Shown here: piece after piece, positions 34,965 through 43,903 of the stretch
How positions within the stretch are numbered: the first letter of the stretch is position 1
Layout of the letters: every line of letters starts with the position of its first letter
Assembly (NCBI RefSeq): GCF_965227785.1
Contig: NZ_OZ245785.1
Span: forward strand, 62,001 to 126,000
Length of the DNA stretch: 64,000 nt
Source: Gracilimonas sp965227785
GTDB lineage: Bacteria > Bacteroidota > Rhodothermia > Balneolales > Balneolaceae
Reading direction: 5' to 3'
The notes under the pieces: generated by a model
What the model saw: only the letters and a program-made list of their open reading frames with translations
What the model was told of the DNA's origin: nothing
Databases searched by the model: none
Made by a program: the position numbers and the translations under genes

Positions 34965-35311
34965 TCAAAGAAGAAGATGGTTATACCCTTGTAGAAACAT
35001 TGGTGGCATTAACTATACTGTTAGCTGTGCTGGTTCCGGCTGCTATGTTCATAGGCGTAGCGGGAGGAAATACCCTCGCCAAAGATAAAATCGCCTCGTT
35101 CAATCTGGCTAAGAATGCCATGGAAGAAGCCTTAATAACTCAAAGTGATAAGTCTTTTGTATTGCTGAAAGATTCCAAATGGTGGGTAAAGACGGATATA
35201 TCACAAGAAAGCGAACATTTATATTCTATAGGGGTTTCTGTGTTCAAAGAAGATACATTGCGATCACCATCGGTAACCTTACACACAAAGCGGTTATGGT
35301 ACGACATGTAG
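34961..35311 (+). CDS. Minor pseudopilin (PilV/GspI-like)
   Basis: 116 aa from the ATG at 34961, which overlaps the preceding stop as ATGA; a longer open frame upstream lies over the previous gene. The prepilin motif is KEEDG followed by YTLVETLVALTILLAVLVPAAMF, with Glu at +5. The body is short (ASFNLAKNAMEEALIT), like GspI/PilV. It overlaps the next prepilin gene by 16 bp. Confidence 0.82.
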   Translation: MIKEEDGYTLVETLVALTILLAVLVPAAMFIGVAGGNTLAKDKIASFNLAKNAMEEALITQSDKSFVLLKDSKWWVKTDISQESEHLYSIGVSVFKEDTLRSPSVTLHTKRLWYDM

Positions 35312-35781
35312 TACAATCGGAAGATGGGTACACACTGGTAGAGATACTTGTAGCTCTGGCGATCTTTTCGGTTGTCATGAGCCTGGTGTCTGTGACGTTT
35401 ATATTTGTAAGTGGCAGGATGGCAGCCTGGAATGAACAGATTTCGTTCTACAATGATGTTCAGATGTTTAATGACCAACTGTATAACGATGTGTTTAGGG
35501 CGGATGCGATTTCCTATACGGATTCTACCCTTTTGGTTGAATTTGAAGAAAAGCAGAACAAGATTTACTCCTGGAAGGATGGATTGCTGAGGATAAATAA
35601 AGAATCATTATTTTTGCCTCAGGACAGTGTGTATGTTAACATCTTTGAGATGATAGAAGACGAACAAAATGTGGTCAGGTATATCCTGTTTTTTAAAAGG
35701 GAGTACAGAAGCTTGACTGATTCTGCTACTATCAAAGTGAGAAAACCGTTGTTGTGGGAACGATCAAATAGTACGGATTAA
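35296..35781 (+). CDS. Minor pseudopilin (PilW/GspJ-like)
   Basis: 161 aa from the ATG at 35296. The prepilin signal is QSEDG followed by YTLVEILVALAIFSVVMSLVSVTF, Glu at +5. The C-terminal part is beta-rich (DSTLLVEFEEKQNKIYSW), like GspJ/PilW. The start was chosen because it gives a short basic leader before the Gly cleavage site; the frame is open for 39 codons more upstream but overlaps the previous gene. Confidence 0.82.
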   Translation: MVRHVVQSEDGYTLVEILVALAIFSVVMSLVSVTFIFVSGRMAAWNEQISFYNDVQMFNDQLYNDVFRADAISYTDSTLLVEFEEKQNKIYSWKDGLLRINKESLFLPQDSVYVNIFEMIEDEQNVVRYILFFKREYRSLTDSATIKVRKPLLWERSNSTD

Positions 35782-35789
35782 GTTGAACC

Positions 35790-36920
35790 ATGGGTAAATA
35801 TCCAGCATCTATAGAAAAGCAGTTATCCGGCAAGGACTCTAAAGAGAGTTTCCTGAAAAAGGATATCGATATTCCTTTCTTGTCGAAAGTACCCGAAAAG
35901 GAAATCATTGATTTTACCCGAAATGTAGGGGTTATGCTCAGAGCGCGCCTCCCTCTCATGAAAGCGTTACATACAGCTGAGGCGCAGACGTCTCACAAAA
36001 AATTCAAACCTATTGTTGCAGACATTCGGAAATCGGTCAAGAAAGGAAGCAGCTTAGCCAAATCACTGGAGAAACATCCAGACGTTTTCGATGATATTTA
36101 CCGGCAGCTTACTAAAGTGGGAGAAGTCTCGGGAACCCTGGATGAAATTATGCTTCGGCTCTCTTCCTACCGGGAGAAAGCATATAAGCTCAGGCAACGC
36201 ATTCGGATGGCCCTGGCCTATCCGGGAATGATCATCGGGGTAGCTATTGCAGCAGTAAGTTTCCTGCTGATTTTTGTCGTACCCACTTTTGTAGATATGT
36301 ATCAGGATTTTCAGACGGAACTTCCAGCACCTACAAAAATGATTCTTGCCGTAAGCAATTTTCTAACGAGTTATAGCTTAATAATAGGCGTGGTAATCAT
36401 ACTTGTAATTGCAGGTATCAATTATGGCCTAAAAACAAGCAAGGGCAGGACGTTCGTAGACCGGTTGCTGTTTCGTATTCCATACTTTGGGCAGCTCTAT
36501 ACAAAAAGTTTAGTCAGCCAGTTTACGAAAACACTGGCTACGCTTTTGCATAGTGGGATTACGCTGTCAGATGCCCTAAATATTCTTAAAGAGTCTTCCA
36601 ATAATCTGATTCTTCAGAAAGAAGTGAGCCTGATGTCTTCTTCCATCCGAAAAGGAAAAAGCTTTAAACAATCCCTATCTGATAGCGTCATATTTCCTGA
36701 AATGGTGATTCAAATGATCAACGTTGGAGAGGAAACGGCTAATCTTGACCAAATGCTTTCCCAAGTAGCTGACCTCTATGAAGAAGAAACTGATATTATG
36801 GTAGAGGGACTTACTTCTGTAATTGAACCGTTTTTGATTGTATTTATTGGTTTAATTATTGGGGTTATTATTGTTGCATTATATCTGCCCATATTCGAGT
36901 TGGTGAATGTGATAGGGTAA
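35790..36920 (+). CDS. Inner-membrane platform protein GspF/PilC
   Basis: 376 aa. Two repeated T2SSF domains: residues about 40-165 (FTRNVGVMLRARLPLMKALHTAE ... GSSLAKSLEKHPDVFDDIYRQLTKVGEVSGTLDEIML) and about 245-370 (FTKTLATLLHSGITLSDALNILKES ... FPEMVIQMINVGEETANLDQML). Each is followed by hydrophobic helices (about 143-168, 190-210 and 345-372). This is the rotating platform that works with the ATPase at 10161. In many clusters it lies beside the ATPase, whereas here some 24 kb separates them. It is the last gene before the tRNA remnant. Confidence 0.93.
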   Translation: MGKYPASIEKQLSGKDSKESFLKKDIDIPFLSKVPEKEIIDFTRNVGVMLRARLPLMKALHTAEAQTSHKKFKPIVADIRKSVKKGSSLAKSLEKHPDVFDDIYRQLTKVGEVSGTLDEIMLRLSSYREKAYKLRQRIRMALAYPGMIIGVAIAAVSFLLIFVVPTFVDMYQDFQTELPAPTKMILAVSNFLTSYSLIIGVVIILVIAGINYGLKTSKGRTFVDRLLFRIPYFGQLYTKSLVSQFTKTLATLLHSGITLSDALNILKESSNNLILQKEVSLMSSSIRKGKSFKQSLSDSVIFPEMVIQMINVGEETANLDQMLSQVADLYEEETDIMVEGLTSVIEPFLIVFIGLIIGVIIVALYLPIFELVNVIG

Positions 36921-37034
36921 GAATCTTCGGTTCATTCAGTTAAAATAATTCACTGATTAATCATAAAGTAGGTACATTAGTTGGTACATATGGTTTATAA
37001 ATATGTATTAAAATATAATAAGAGTAATTCATAA

Positions 37035-37081
37035 ATTGACTGTTAATCAATTGGTCGCTGGTTCGAATCCAGCCCGGGGAG
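37035..37081 (+). tRNA. 3' fragment of a tRNA-Asn(GTT) gene (probable att site)
   Basis: Anticodon arm ATTGA-CTGTTAA-TCAAT (37035-37051) with anticodon GTT, variable loop TGGTC, T arm GCTGG-TTCGAAT-CCAGC (37057-37073), 3' acceptor strand CCGGGGA and discriminator G at 37081. The 5' acceptor strand (expected TCCCCGG) and the D arm are absent from the preceding 100 bases, so this is not a functional tRNA gene. A fragment running from the anticodon arm to the 3' end is the typical duplicate left at the far end of an element integrated in a tRNA gene. Confidence 0.85.
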
Positions 37082-37087
37082 CTTGCC

Positions 37088-37126
37088 AAAGCCTGATTCG
37101 CGAAAAGCGAGTCAGGCTTTTTTTGT
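37088..37126 (+). terminator. Rho-independent terminator behind the tRNA fragment
   Basis: Stem AAAGCCTGATTCGC (37088-37101) pairs with GCGAGTCAGGCTTT (37107-37120) with one G-U pair, loop GAAAA, then a T run. It probably served the intact tRNA gene. Confidence 0.85.
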
Positions 37127-37206
37127 TTTTAAAAAGGGAATCAGAAAACGTATTATCAGTATCATTTCTTAGTTGATTTCAACAAAAAGCCAATAATCCG
37201 GAAGAG

Positions 37207-37941
37207 TTGAATACTTTTTTTGATACAACTTATTTGTTTTCGTCTTACTCTACAGAGCATTTTGTGGTGCTTCTGCTGTTCCTGGGCTTTTGCATCTGGT
37301 TCATTCCCTTCATGAGAACACGAAGCACCGAAAAGCAGCGGAAGGTATTGTTGGTTCTTGCGGTAATGATGTCCATTTCTCAACTGATGAAGATTCCTTT
37401 GAATATGTTCACCGGTACTTTTGACGTAGCTCACGATATCCCTCTTCATATGTGCAATTTCCTTCCTTTTGTGCTTGTGTGGGTATATATGAAGAAGGAC
37501 AGGAATACCTGGGCTGTTATATTTTTCTGGGTGGTTTTGGGAGTATCACAAGCGAATCTCACGCCCTCCGTTCAGTTTTCTCTTTTTCACTATGATGCCA
37601 TTCGTTATTGGATGGTACATCTCTTGTTAGTTTTGGTAGCCCTGTACCCGGCAATAGAATGGGGGTGGGAACTTAAACTGGGTGATGTATGGAGATCAAT
37701 AATCGCACTGAATGCAGTGGCACTTGCAATCGGAGGAGCAAACTTGATATTGGGCAGCAACTACCTGTATGTGATGGGCAAACCCCCGGGAACTACCTTC
37801 TTCAGCATTTTACCTGAATGGCCGGTATATCTGATTTATCTTGAGCTTATTTTTGTAGCCTGGGCGCTGATGGTGTATGGAGTATTTCGTTGGGTGAAAA
37901 GAGGAGTTCGAAAGGTTGGCTCAACACAGGAAGTCCGCTGA
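37207..37941 (+). CDS. TIGR02206/YwaF-like integral membrane protein
   Basis: 244 aa with about six or seven hydrophobic helices. The pattern HDIPLHMCNFLPFVL (about 80-94), the downstream HLLLVLVALYP and NYLYVMGKPPGTTFF motifs match the YwaF-like family of membrane proteins, whose function is unknown. A TTG at 37207 is the only start that keeps the first membrane helix, so it is taken as the start. It is the first gene beyond the tRNA remnant and is convergent with the DUF3179 gene 6 bp away. Confidence 0.78.
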   Translation: MNTFFDTTYLFSSYSTEHFVVLLLFLGFCIWFIPFMRTRSTEKQRKVLLVLAVMMSISQLMKIPLNMFTGTFDVAHDIPLHMCNFLPFVLVWVYMKKDRNTWAVIFFWVVLGVSQANLTPSVQFSLFHYDAIRYWMVHLLLVLVALYPAIEWGWELKLGDVWRSIIALNAVALAIGGANLILGSNYLYVMGKPPGTTFFSILPEWPVYLIYLELIFVAWALMVYGVFRWVKRGVRKVGSTQEVR

Positions 37942-37947
37942 TCCCTG

Positions 37948-39096
37948 CTACCTGTCCACATAGCCTTTACAGCCGGTGCTTGGATACACACAGGCATTGG
38001 GAAACATATCTGCTACGGCAAACCAATATCCGTCATATGATTTTGTTGGTGTAAGCATTTCTCCAGCTCTGGGGCCGCTCACAGCCTCACCAAAAATATT
38101 CCACGAGTTACCTTCGCTATCGGACATGATAATAGGTAATTGGTTCTGTACGGGTTCAAAATCAAGAATGGTGCCATCGGCTAATTCCCGTCTGAACGTA
38201 ACGACAAAATCATGATCCCGGCTTCCTGCTGCTACAATGTGATTTCCTGCATAATCTTCATTTATCACGCTGATTTCATCAGACATTTCTTTCTTCACAA
38301 AAACCCGGACCTCCAGCTCATCGCCGGGATTACCGGTAACATCCTCTGGTAGATAGGCATGAACTACGGTTTTAGCCGGGAGTCTGTCATTTTCGTGTTT
38401 AACGGGAAACAAGATATAGTCATCATCGGTTAAATAGCTTTCACCATAAGTGTACCCGGAATAATACCTTCCGAAGCCTGTTTCTCGTGTTACTACTTCT
38501 GATTCAGGATACATGGATTTCCAGGTTTTCCATGTGGTTTGCACCGTAGAGAAGCCCGAATTTAAAGTTTCTCCTTTTCCGGGACCTTTCACGCCACGGA
38601 TCTGCATTTGAGAATAGTGGGTATCTGTATTCCGGTCGTAGGCAATCAGATTATTTCTAAACAACAACCCAGATACGCCAAACTCTGTGATATCTTCTTC
38701 AATCACCCGATCCCAGACGACTCCGGTTCCTGTTAACGGGCAATAGGTAACGGAGAAGTAATTATTTCCGATTTCATCATTAATAATCTCATGCCAATCT
38801 AAAATCTGGTGGGGGTAGGCTCTGACTTCATTACCTACTTTCAGTCCAATAACCAACCGGTCATCTTGGATGTAATTAATCTCACTTACAGGTGCAAACT
38901 GAGGGTCATCAACAGAGGGAATGCCATCTTTCCCGGGCCCTCCATCCACAATTTCATCAGATGGGATGAGCCATTCGGAGTCGGGTTTATCTGGAACCTC
39001 ATTACCAGAATTAGTTTCCGTGCTTACCTGATTGCAGGCAGAGATATATGCTGTGCATACACAAACCATTATTATGAAGTGTACCCTTTTAAGCAT
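37948..39096 (-). CDS. DUF3179-family lipoprotein
   Basis: 382 aa from the ATG at 39096. The frame is open for 17 further codons, but this start places a lipoprotein signal at the N-terminus (FIIMVCVCTAYISACNQ, lipobox ISAC). The body carries DUF3179 signatures: AYPHQILDWHEIINDEI, FSVTYCPLTGTGVVWDR, LLFRNNLIAYDR and, near the end, FGEAVSGPRAGEML. The function of the family is unknown. Expected location is the cell envelope. It is divergent from the barrel protein gene at 39251. Confidence 0.85.
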   Translation of the reverse strand: MLKRVHFIIMVCVCTAYISACNQVSTETNSGNEVPDKPDSEWLIPSDEIVDGGPGKDGIPSVDDPQFAPVSEINYIQDDRLVIGLKVGNEVRAYPHQILDWHEIINDEIGNNYFSVTYCPLTGTGVVWDRVIEEDITEFGVSGLLFRNNLIAYDRNTDTHYSQMQIRGVKGPGKGETLNSGFSTVQTTWKTWKSMYPESEVVTRETGFGRYYSGYTYGESYLTDDDYILFPVKHENDRLPAKTVVHAYLPEDVTGNPGDELEVRVFVKKEMSDEISVINEDYAGNHIVAAGSRDHDFVVTFRRELADGTILDFEPVQNQLPIIMSDSEGNSWNIFGEAVSGPRAGEMLTPTKSYDGYWFAVADMFPNACVYPSTGCKGYVDR

Positions 39097-39250
39097 AAAG
39101 GCCTTTTTTGGTGCATTCAAATTATTATCACTAAACTTTTGATGCATGTAAGCCTTACAATCTTACTTATTTACATTTGGTAAGACGATTATGTTGACTT
39201 GCGTCAATACCGTACAAATAGCATGTTTTAATTTTAATACAGTGCATTAT

Positions 39251-40255
39251 ATGAGATCAGGTTCTAATTTAACAACCTATTCAGGTTTAGCCATCTTTGC
39301 TATTGTGTTGATGTTGCTAATGAATCCTGTTATTCAGGCTCAAACATGCAGTTGTGCAGGAGCTCCCCTTATTAGCTCTCAGAATTTTGCAACTGTTTCG
39401 GGGGGCAGCTTTATGGGAGGATTAACCTGGGAGCATAATAATATCTCCAGCCTGTATAGTGGCACTGATGAACTGAGCAACCGAACTCAGGAAAGAATCA
39501 CGAACACTGCGCTACTTGAACTGAGCTATGGAATAAATGATAGGCTGAGCATTACGGGTACTTTTACCTATATAGAGAAAAGCAGAACTACCGGACTTCA
39601 AACTCAAGGGAGTTCCACTACCATAACTACCAGCGGAATTGGAGATGGCATAGTGATGACAAAGTATCATCTTATTAATCAGGATTTATGGAATCCTTAT
39701 CAGGTGAGTTTGGGAGTTGGGGCAAAATTTCCTTTTGGTACAAATTCTCTGCAAGCGAATAACGTAGCATTAAACGCAGATATGCAGCCGGGCACCGGAG
39801 CATGGGATGGTGTAGGGTGGATGTTTGTGTCGAGGGCTGTGAGGAGCCTGAATATGAATGTATTTTTGAATGGAAGCTACAGGTACACCGGAACAGCAGA
39901 ACGATTCAATGATTCGGATAACTATACCTTTGGCAATGAACTTGTGGCCCTTGCCGGGGTTTCAGGTGGGGTTTGGAGCCGATGGTCATATGATGGGCAG
40001 TTAAAATTCCGTAGCACCTCTAAAGATCAGCTGAACGATTTCAGTCTGCCTAATACCGGGGGAGATTGGATTACAATTAAAACCGGCATTGGGTATCAGG
40101 TTCATGATTGGGTGAACTTGCAGGTTTTTGGGGAGCTACCGGTATATCAGCAGTTGAATGGAACCCAGCCAACTACCTCTTATGTGATATCTGCTTCTGT
40201 TTTCTTCAGTTTCAGCCAAAACCAAAATGGGTTTATCTATGGCACGGGCGAGTAA
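39251..40255 (+). CDS. Outer-membrane beta-barrel protein
   Basis: 334 aa from the ATG at 39251, chosen because it puts a signal peptide (YSGLAIFAIVLMLLMNPVIQAQ) at the N-terminus; an upstream ATG at 39191 would add 20 residues. The mature protein starts with a cysteine pair (TCSCAGAP) and then shows alternating strands ending in aromatic residues (LLELSYGINDRLSITGTFTY; VFLNGSYRYTG; YVISASVFFSF). This resembles transporter-like or phenol-degradation-type barrels. The role is not assigned. The thioredoxin-like gene follows at once, suggesting joint expression. Confidence 0.72.
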   Translation: MRSGSNLTTYSGLAIFAIVLMLLMNPVIQAQTCSCAGAPLISSQNFATVSGGSFMGGLTWEHNNISSLYSGTDELSNRTQERITNTALLELSYGINDRLSITGTFTYIEKSRTTGLQTQGSSTTITTSGIGDGIVMTKYHLINQDLWNPYQVSLGVGAKFPFGTNSLQANNVALNADMQPGTGAWDGVGWMFVSRAVRSLNMNVFLNGSYRYTGTAERFNDSDNYTFGNELVALAGVSGGVWSRWSYDGQLKFRSTSKDQLNDFSLPNTGGDWITIKTGIGYQVHDWVNLQVFGELPVYQQLNGTQPTTSYVISASVFFSFSQNQNGFIYGTGE

Positions 40256-40262
40256 TTCTTAC

Positions 40263-40757
40263 ATGATTTTTGTAGCCATGGTGTTTCTATTAGCTGGAGC
40301 CTGCCCGGTTTATGGGCAGCAAGATCGGTCTGTAGAATTACAGTGGTATAATTTTGATGAAACAAATCAATTACTCGTTGATCACGAAAAAGATATGTTG
40401 CTGTTCATGGAGGCGGATTGGTGTGGTGTCTGTAAGAGAATGCATCGGGAAGTGTTTACCGACTCTACCATACAATCTATAATAACCACTTACTTTTATC
40501 CCGTTCGCGTTGATATCGAATCAAAAGCCAAGCTGACCTATAACGGCCAAACCATGACTTCCAAAGCTTTCAGTAAAAAAATGAAGATGAGTGCAACTCC
40601 CACAACTATTTTCCTTCAACCGGATCATTCTGTAATCGGGCGTAAGGCCGGTTTCACGGATGTAAGTGAGTTATCGATATTGCTGGAGTATATCCATTCA
40701 GACGCATGGGAACGTATGACTTTTGAAGCGTATCAGAATCAGACACCTGATTACTAA
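40263..40757 (+). CDS. Periplasmic thioredoxin-like protein
   Basis: 164 aa from the ATG at 40263, 7 bp after the barrel stop; in-frame ATGs at 40227 and 40239 overlap that gene. A signal peptide (MIFVAMVFLLAGACPVYGQ) precedes a thioredoxin fold with LLLFMEADWCGVCKRMHREVF, the CxxC motif being CGVC, and a cis-Pro loop MSATPTTIF. It is a probable thiol-disulfide reductase or oxidoreductase of the envelope. The barrel protein before it has a CSC pair, which could be its substrate; this is speculative. Confidence 0.82.
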   Translation: MIFVAMVFLLAGACPVYGQQDRSVELQWYNFDETNQLLVDHEKDMLLFMEADWCGVCKRMHREVFTDSTIQSIITTYFYPVRVDIESKAKLTYNGQTMTSKAFSKKMKMSATPTTIFLQPDHSVIGRKAGFTDVSELSILLEYIHSDAWERMTFEAYQNQTPDY

Positions 40758-40932
40758 CTGATTTCAGTTTGGTTATTACTTCCTGAATAAACTGACTTCC
40801 TATAGGTTTTACCTATAACCGTAATTGACCTTTTCTCGGGTGTTATCAGGTAATAACAACTCCGCTTATCCCATCTCTACCGTGTACTATTACAATAAAT
40901 GAATGCAATCAATTAATTAAGAAAACAGAATA

Positions 40933-41490
40933 ATGGATTTTACTATTTATAACGAAGAAAACGCACCCGAATCAGCACAACCATTTTTAGAAGGAGCTAA
41001 AGAGAAGTTTGGTTTTGTTCCCAATCTATTAGGAGAATTTGCGGAGGCTCCGGCTGTATTGGAAGGCTACTTGAAGCTTGACGAAATAGTCGGAAACACC
41101 AGTTTTTCGCCTAAAGAGCAACAGCTTGCTATTTTAGCGGTCAGTATTGAAAACGAATGCCACTACTGTTCAGCAATCCATTCAACCATACTGAAGAACC
41201 AGCTAAACACGGATGAGGATATTGTAACAGCAGTTCGAAATGGAGATAGCTTGCCGGATGAAAAATTTGACGCTCTTGTAACCTATGCAAGAAAAGCGGT
41301 TCGTAACCGCGGGCATCTATCAGATGCAGAACTTCAGGCGTTTATTGATGCAGGCTACACCAAACAAAACGCACTGGAAATAAATCTGATCATCGCTCTT
41401 AAAACTATTAGTAATTACACCAACCATTTAGCAGATACCCCGCTGGATGAAGCTTTTGAATCAGAACGAATGGAGTTTGAAACTGCATAA
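40933..41490 (+). CDS. AhpD-like / carboxymuconolactone decarboxylase family protein
   Basis: 185 aa. The family signature is clear: AILAVSIENECHYCSAIHSTIL (about 75-96) with the CxxC redox pair followed by His, as in AhpD-type peroxidase partners. The N-terminal KFGFVPNLLGEFAEAPAVLEGYLKL segment and a second helical half (ARKAVRNRGHLSDAELQAFIDAGYTKQNALEI) are usual for this group. It probably acts in peroxide or thiol defence. It stands alone and has its own strong terminator. Confidence 0.88.
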   Translation: MDFTIYNEENAPESAQPFLEGAKEKFGFVPNLLGEFAEAPAVLEGYLKLDEIVGNTSFSPKEQQLAILAVSIENECHYCSAIHSTILKNQLNTDEDIVTAVRNGDSLPDEKFDALVTYARKAVRNRGHLSDAELQAFIDAGYTKQNALEINLIIALKTISNYTNHLADTPLDEAFESERMEFETA

Positions 41491-41513
41491 ATTCGTTTTC
41501 TGGCTATAAAAGA

Positions 41514-41549
41514 AAACCCCGGCTTCTCAAGAGGCCGGGGTTTCTTGTT
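41514..41549 (+). terminator. Terminator of the AhpD-like gene
   Basis: Perfect 10-bp stem AAACCCCGGC / GCCGGGGTTT (41514-41523 and 41534-41543), followed by TCTTGTTT. Confidence 0.88.
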
Positions 41550-41563
41550 TGGATCTTATTATT

Positions 41564-41602
41564 AAAAAAGCCCGGACTCAATTAAGAATCCGGGCTTTTA
41601 AT
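41564..41602 (-). terminator. Terminator facing hisI
   Basis: Stem AAAAGCCCGGA / TCCGGGCTTTT around 41566-41600. The A run on the left becomes a T run on the minus strand, so it can stop hisI transcription; it could work in both directions. Confidence 0.85.
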
Positions 41603-41616
41603 TAATTTATAAAAGA

Positions 41617-42099
41617 TCAGAGCTTTGTGGGATTAGGAGCGTCTCCATATACTTCTTTAGGATCAAAGACTTTCTCGTCTTCTTCGAAGTTGAGCTCGCC
41701 GTCTTTTTTACTAAACTCATCGCCGGTAGGCACGCTTCGATAAAAGCATGAACGATACCCAACGTGACAACTGGCACCGTTGCCCTGAACTTCAACACGG
41801 AGCCATACACAGTCCTGATCATCATCAATACGCATTTCTTTTATGATCTGTGTGAGTCCTGACGTGGCTCCTTTATGCCAGAGCGTTTCCCGGCTTCGGC
41901 TATAATATACGGCCTCACCCAATTCAATAGTTTTTTTAAAGGCTTCTTCATTCATGTAACCGTGCATCAATAATTCACCGGATGCATAGTCTGTAGTTAC
42001 GACTGGAATAAGACCGTCTTCCTGAAATTTAGGAGCCAAATCGGTTCCTTCCTCAACTTGTTCTACTGTTTTTCGTTGTTTGAATGTGATATCTGACAT
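41617..42099 (-). CDS. hisI: Phosphoribosyl-AMP cyclohydrolase
   Basis: 160 aa. HisI motifs: VTTDYASGELLMHGYMNEEAF, YYSRSRETLWHKGATSG (the SRSR..WHKG signature), a metal-binding DDDQD stretch, and a zinc-site pair CHVGYRSCFYR. It opens the purine ring of phosphoribosyl-AMP in the third step of histidine synthesis. It has no fused HisE phosphohydrolase domain. It is about 60 bp downstream of yidD on the same strand and otherwise away from other his genes, except for the histidinol-phosphatase-like gene at 50755. Confidence 0.95.
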   Translation of the reverse strand: MSDITFKQRKTVEQVEEGTDLAPKFQEDGLIPVVTTDYASGELLMHGYMNEEAFKKTIELGEAVYYSRSRETLWHKGATSGLTQIIKEMRIDDDQDCVWLRVEVQGNGASCHVGYRSCFYRSVPTGDEFSKKDGELNFEEDEKVFDPKEVYGDAPNPTKL

Positions 42100-42162
42100 A
42101 ATAAATGGTTGGTCATCCCGAGCCCTGAAAATTTTCGCTTCCGCTCTGAGTGACTGAATTAT

Positions 42163-42432
42163 CTAAAGTTCAATGTTCGGAGTTTCTTGTTCATTATTCT
42201 TTTTAGGAACGGGATCGTATCCATCTCCGCCCCAGGGATGACATCGCCCGATTCGTTTGATGCCCATCCAGAATCCTTTTAAAGGCCCCCATTCTTCCAC
42301 CGCCTCTATCATATAGCGTGAACAAGTAGGGGAGTATCGGCAGCTTTTTCCTAACCATGGAGATATAGCTGCCTGATAAAATTTCACTAAGCTGACAATT
42401 AGCAGGCTGAATATGCTACTCAGCCAATTCAT
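42163..42432 (-). CDS. yidD: Membrane protein insertion efficiency factor YidD
   Basis: 89 aa. Characteristic sequence: LVKFYQAAISPWLGKSCRYSP, then TCSRYMIEAVEEWGPLKG and GIKRIGRCHPWGGDGYDPVP. The N-terminus is an amphipathic or membrane helix. Its start overlaps the cysS stop by four bases, so here it is coupled to cysS rather than to rnpA/yidC. Confidence 0.95.
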   Translation of the reverse strand: MNWLSSIFSLLIVSLVKFYQAAISPWLGKSCRYSPTCSRYMIEAVEEWGPLKGFWMGIKRIGRCHPWGGDGYDPVPKKNNEQETPNIEL

Positions 42433-43895
42433 TTGTCTATTTCGAATGAAGTACCCTCTTTGCCATCCATGAGCTGAACACCCAACTCGTTCAGGTCGTC
42501 CCGGATTTTATCCGAAAGCTCAAAGTTCTTATTGGTTCTGGCATCTTTACGGATTTCAATCAACAATTCGATTAAATCATTGGTTAGCTGTTCGTCTCCT
42601 CCGGCTTCTTCATTTGGCCAAATTCCAAGTACTTCTTCAGCTACGCTGTGCAGAAATACTTTAACCGCATCAAGGTTGGAAGGTACGTCTCCGTCGTTAA
42701 TACGTTTTCGAATTTCCTTCAGCTTCTCAAATAAGATGGCAATGGCCTGAGCCGAATTGAAATCATCATTCATGGACGATTCAAAAGCCTTTTTAAAGCT
42801 CTTCAGGTCAAACTCAGCTCCATCACCCGGCTCGGTTTGTTCAATCGTCTGAATCATGGAGTGAAGGTTCTTCAAACCGGTTTCTGCTCCGGCTAATGCT
42901 TCTTCAGAAAAATCGGTGGTGCTTCTGTAATGGCTTTGAAGCAGGAAAAACCTGATCACTTCCGGTGGCCAGGCACGGGTCAGAAGTTTATGATCACCGG
43001 TAAAAAACTCGTGCAGGTTAATCGCATTCCCCAAAGATTTACCCATCTTTTGGCCTTCCAGTGTAACCATGTTGTTGTGCAGCCAGTATTTCACAAAATC
43101 TTTGTCATGAGCACATTCGGCCTGGGCAATCTCACACTCATGGTGCGGAAACTGGTTTTCGAGTCCGCCCCCGTGAATATCAAAACTTTCCCCGAGATAC
43201 TTGGTACTCATAGCCGAGCATTCAATATGCCAGCCGGGATAGCCAACTCCCCAGGGAGAATCCCACTTCATAATGTGCTTCTCATCGGCTTTCTTCCACA
43301 GGGCAAAATCTTCAGGACTTTTCTTGTCAGAAGCTGTTTCAACCCGGGTGCCTGATTCAGCATCTTCGGTTTTTCGGCCACTCAGTTTACCGTATTCCTT
43401 ATCCGAGGATACGTCAAAATAGACATTCCCGTTTACTTCGTAGGCATGGCCGTTCTCGATCAGCTTTTTCACCATGGCAATTTGCTCAGGTATATGTCCG
43501 GTTGCACGGGGTGCGATATCAGGCCGAAGTACATTCAGGGCATCCATATCCCGGAAGTACGTGTAGGTATACTTTTCGGCAATTTCCATGGGCTGCACTT
43601 TTTCGATGCGGGCCTGCTTGCTAAGTTTGTCTTCCCCTTCTTCAGCGTCATCCACCAAATGACCAACATCGGTGATATTCTGAACATATCGTACTTTATA
43701 ACCCAAGTACCGGAGGTAGCGAAGCACCACATCAAAAGAAACATAGCTCTTGGCATGCCCCAGGTGAGCATCTCCATAAACCGTAGGCCCGCATACGTAC
43801 ATACCCACATGTGGCGGGTTCAGCGGTTCAAACGGTTCTTTCTTGCGGGAGAGGGTGTTATAAACGTGAAGTTGTTGGGTGCCTTTATCAGCCAC
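42429..43895 (-). CDS. cysS: Cysteinyl-tRNA synthetase
   Basis: 488 aa. Class I synthetase with MYVCGPTVYGDAHLGHAKSY near the N-terminus (zinc Cys and HxGH), SAMSTKYLG and FPHHECEIAQ in the middle, and a KMSKS-type loop that reads KMGKS (GQKMGKSLGN). The C-terminal anticodon-binding and helical region is complete (ARTNKNFELSDKIRDDLNELGVQLMDGKEG). It charges tRNA-Cys. It lies 8 bp after folE and overlaps yidD, giving a folE-cysS-yidD unit. Confidence 0.97.
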   Translation of the reverse strand: MADKGTQQLHVYNTLSRKKEPFEPLNPPHVGMYVCGPTVYGDAHLGHAKSYVSFDVVLRYLRYLGYKVRYVQNITDVGHLVDDAEEGEDKLSKQARIEKVQPMEIAEKYTYTYFRDMDALNVLRPDIAPRATGHIPEQIAMVKKLIENGHAYEVNGNVYFDVSSDKEYGKLSGRKTEDAESGTRVETASDKKSPEDFALWKKADEKHIMKWDSPWGVGYPGWHIECSAMSTKYLGESFDIHGGGLENQFPHHECEIAQAECAHDKDFVKYWLHNNMVTLEGQKMGKSLGNAINLHEFFTGDHKLLTRAWPPEVIRFFLLQSHYRSTTDFSEEALAGAETGLKNLHSMIQTIEQTEPGDGAEFDLKSFKKAFESSMNDDFNSAQAIAILFEKLKEIRKRINDGDVPSNLDAVKVFLHSVAEEVLGIWPNEEAGGDEQLTNDLIELLIEIRKDARTNKNFELSDKIRDDLNELGVQLMDGKEGTSFEIDK

Positions 43896-43903
43896 AGTGA
43901 TTA

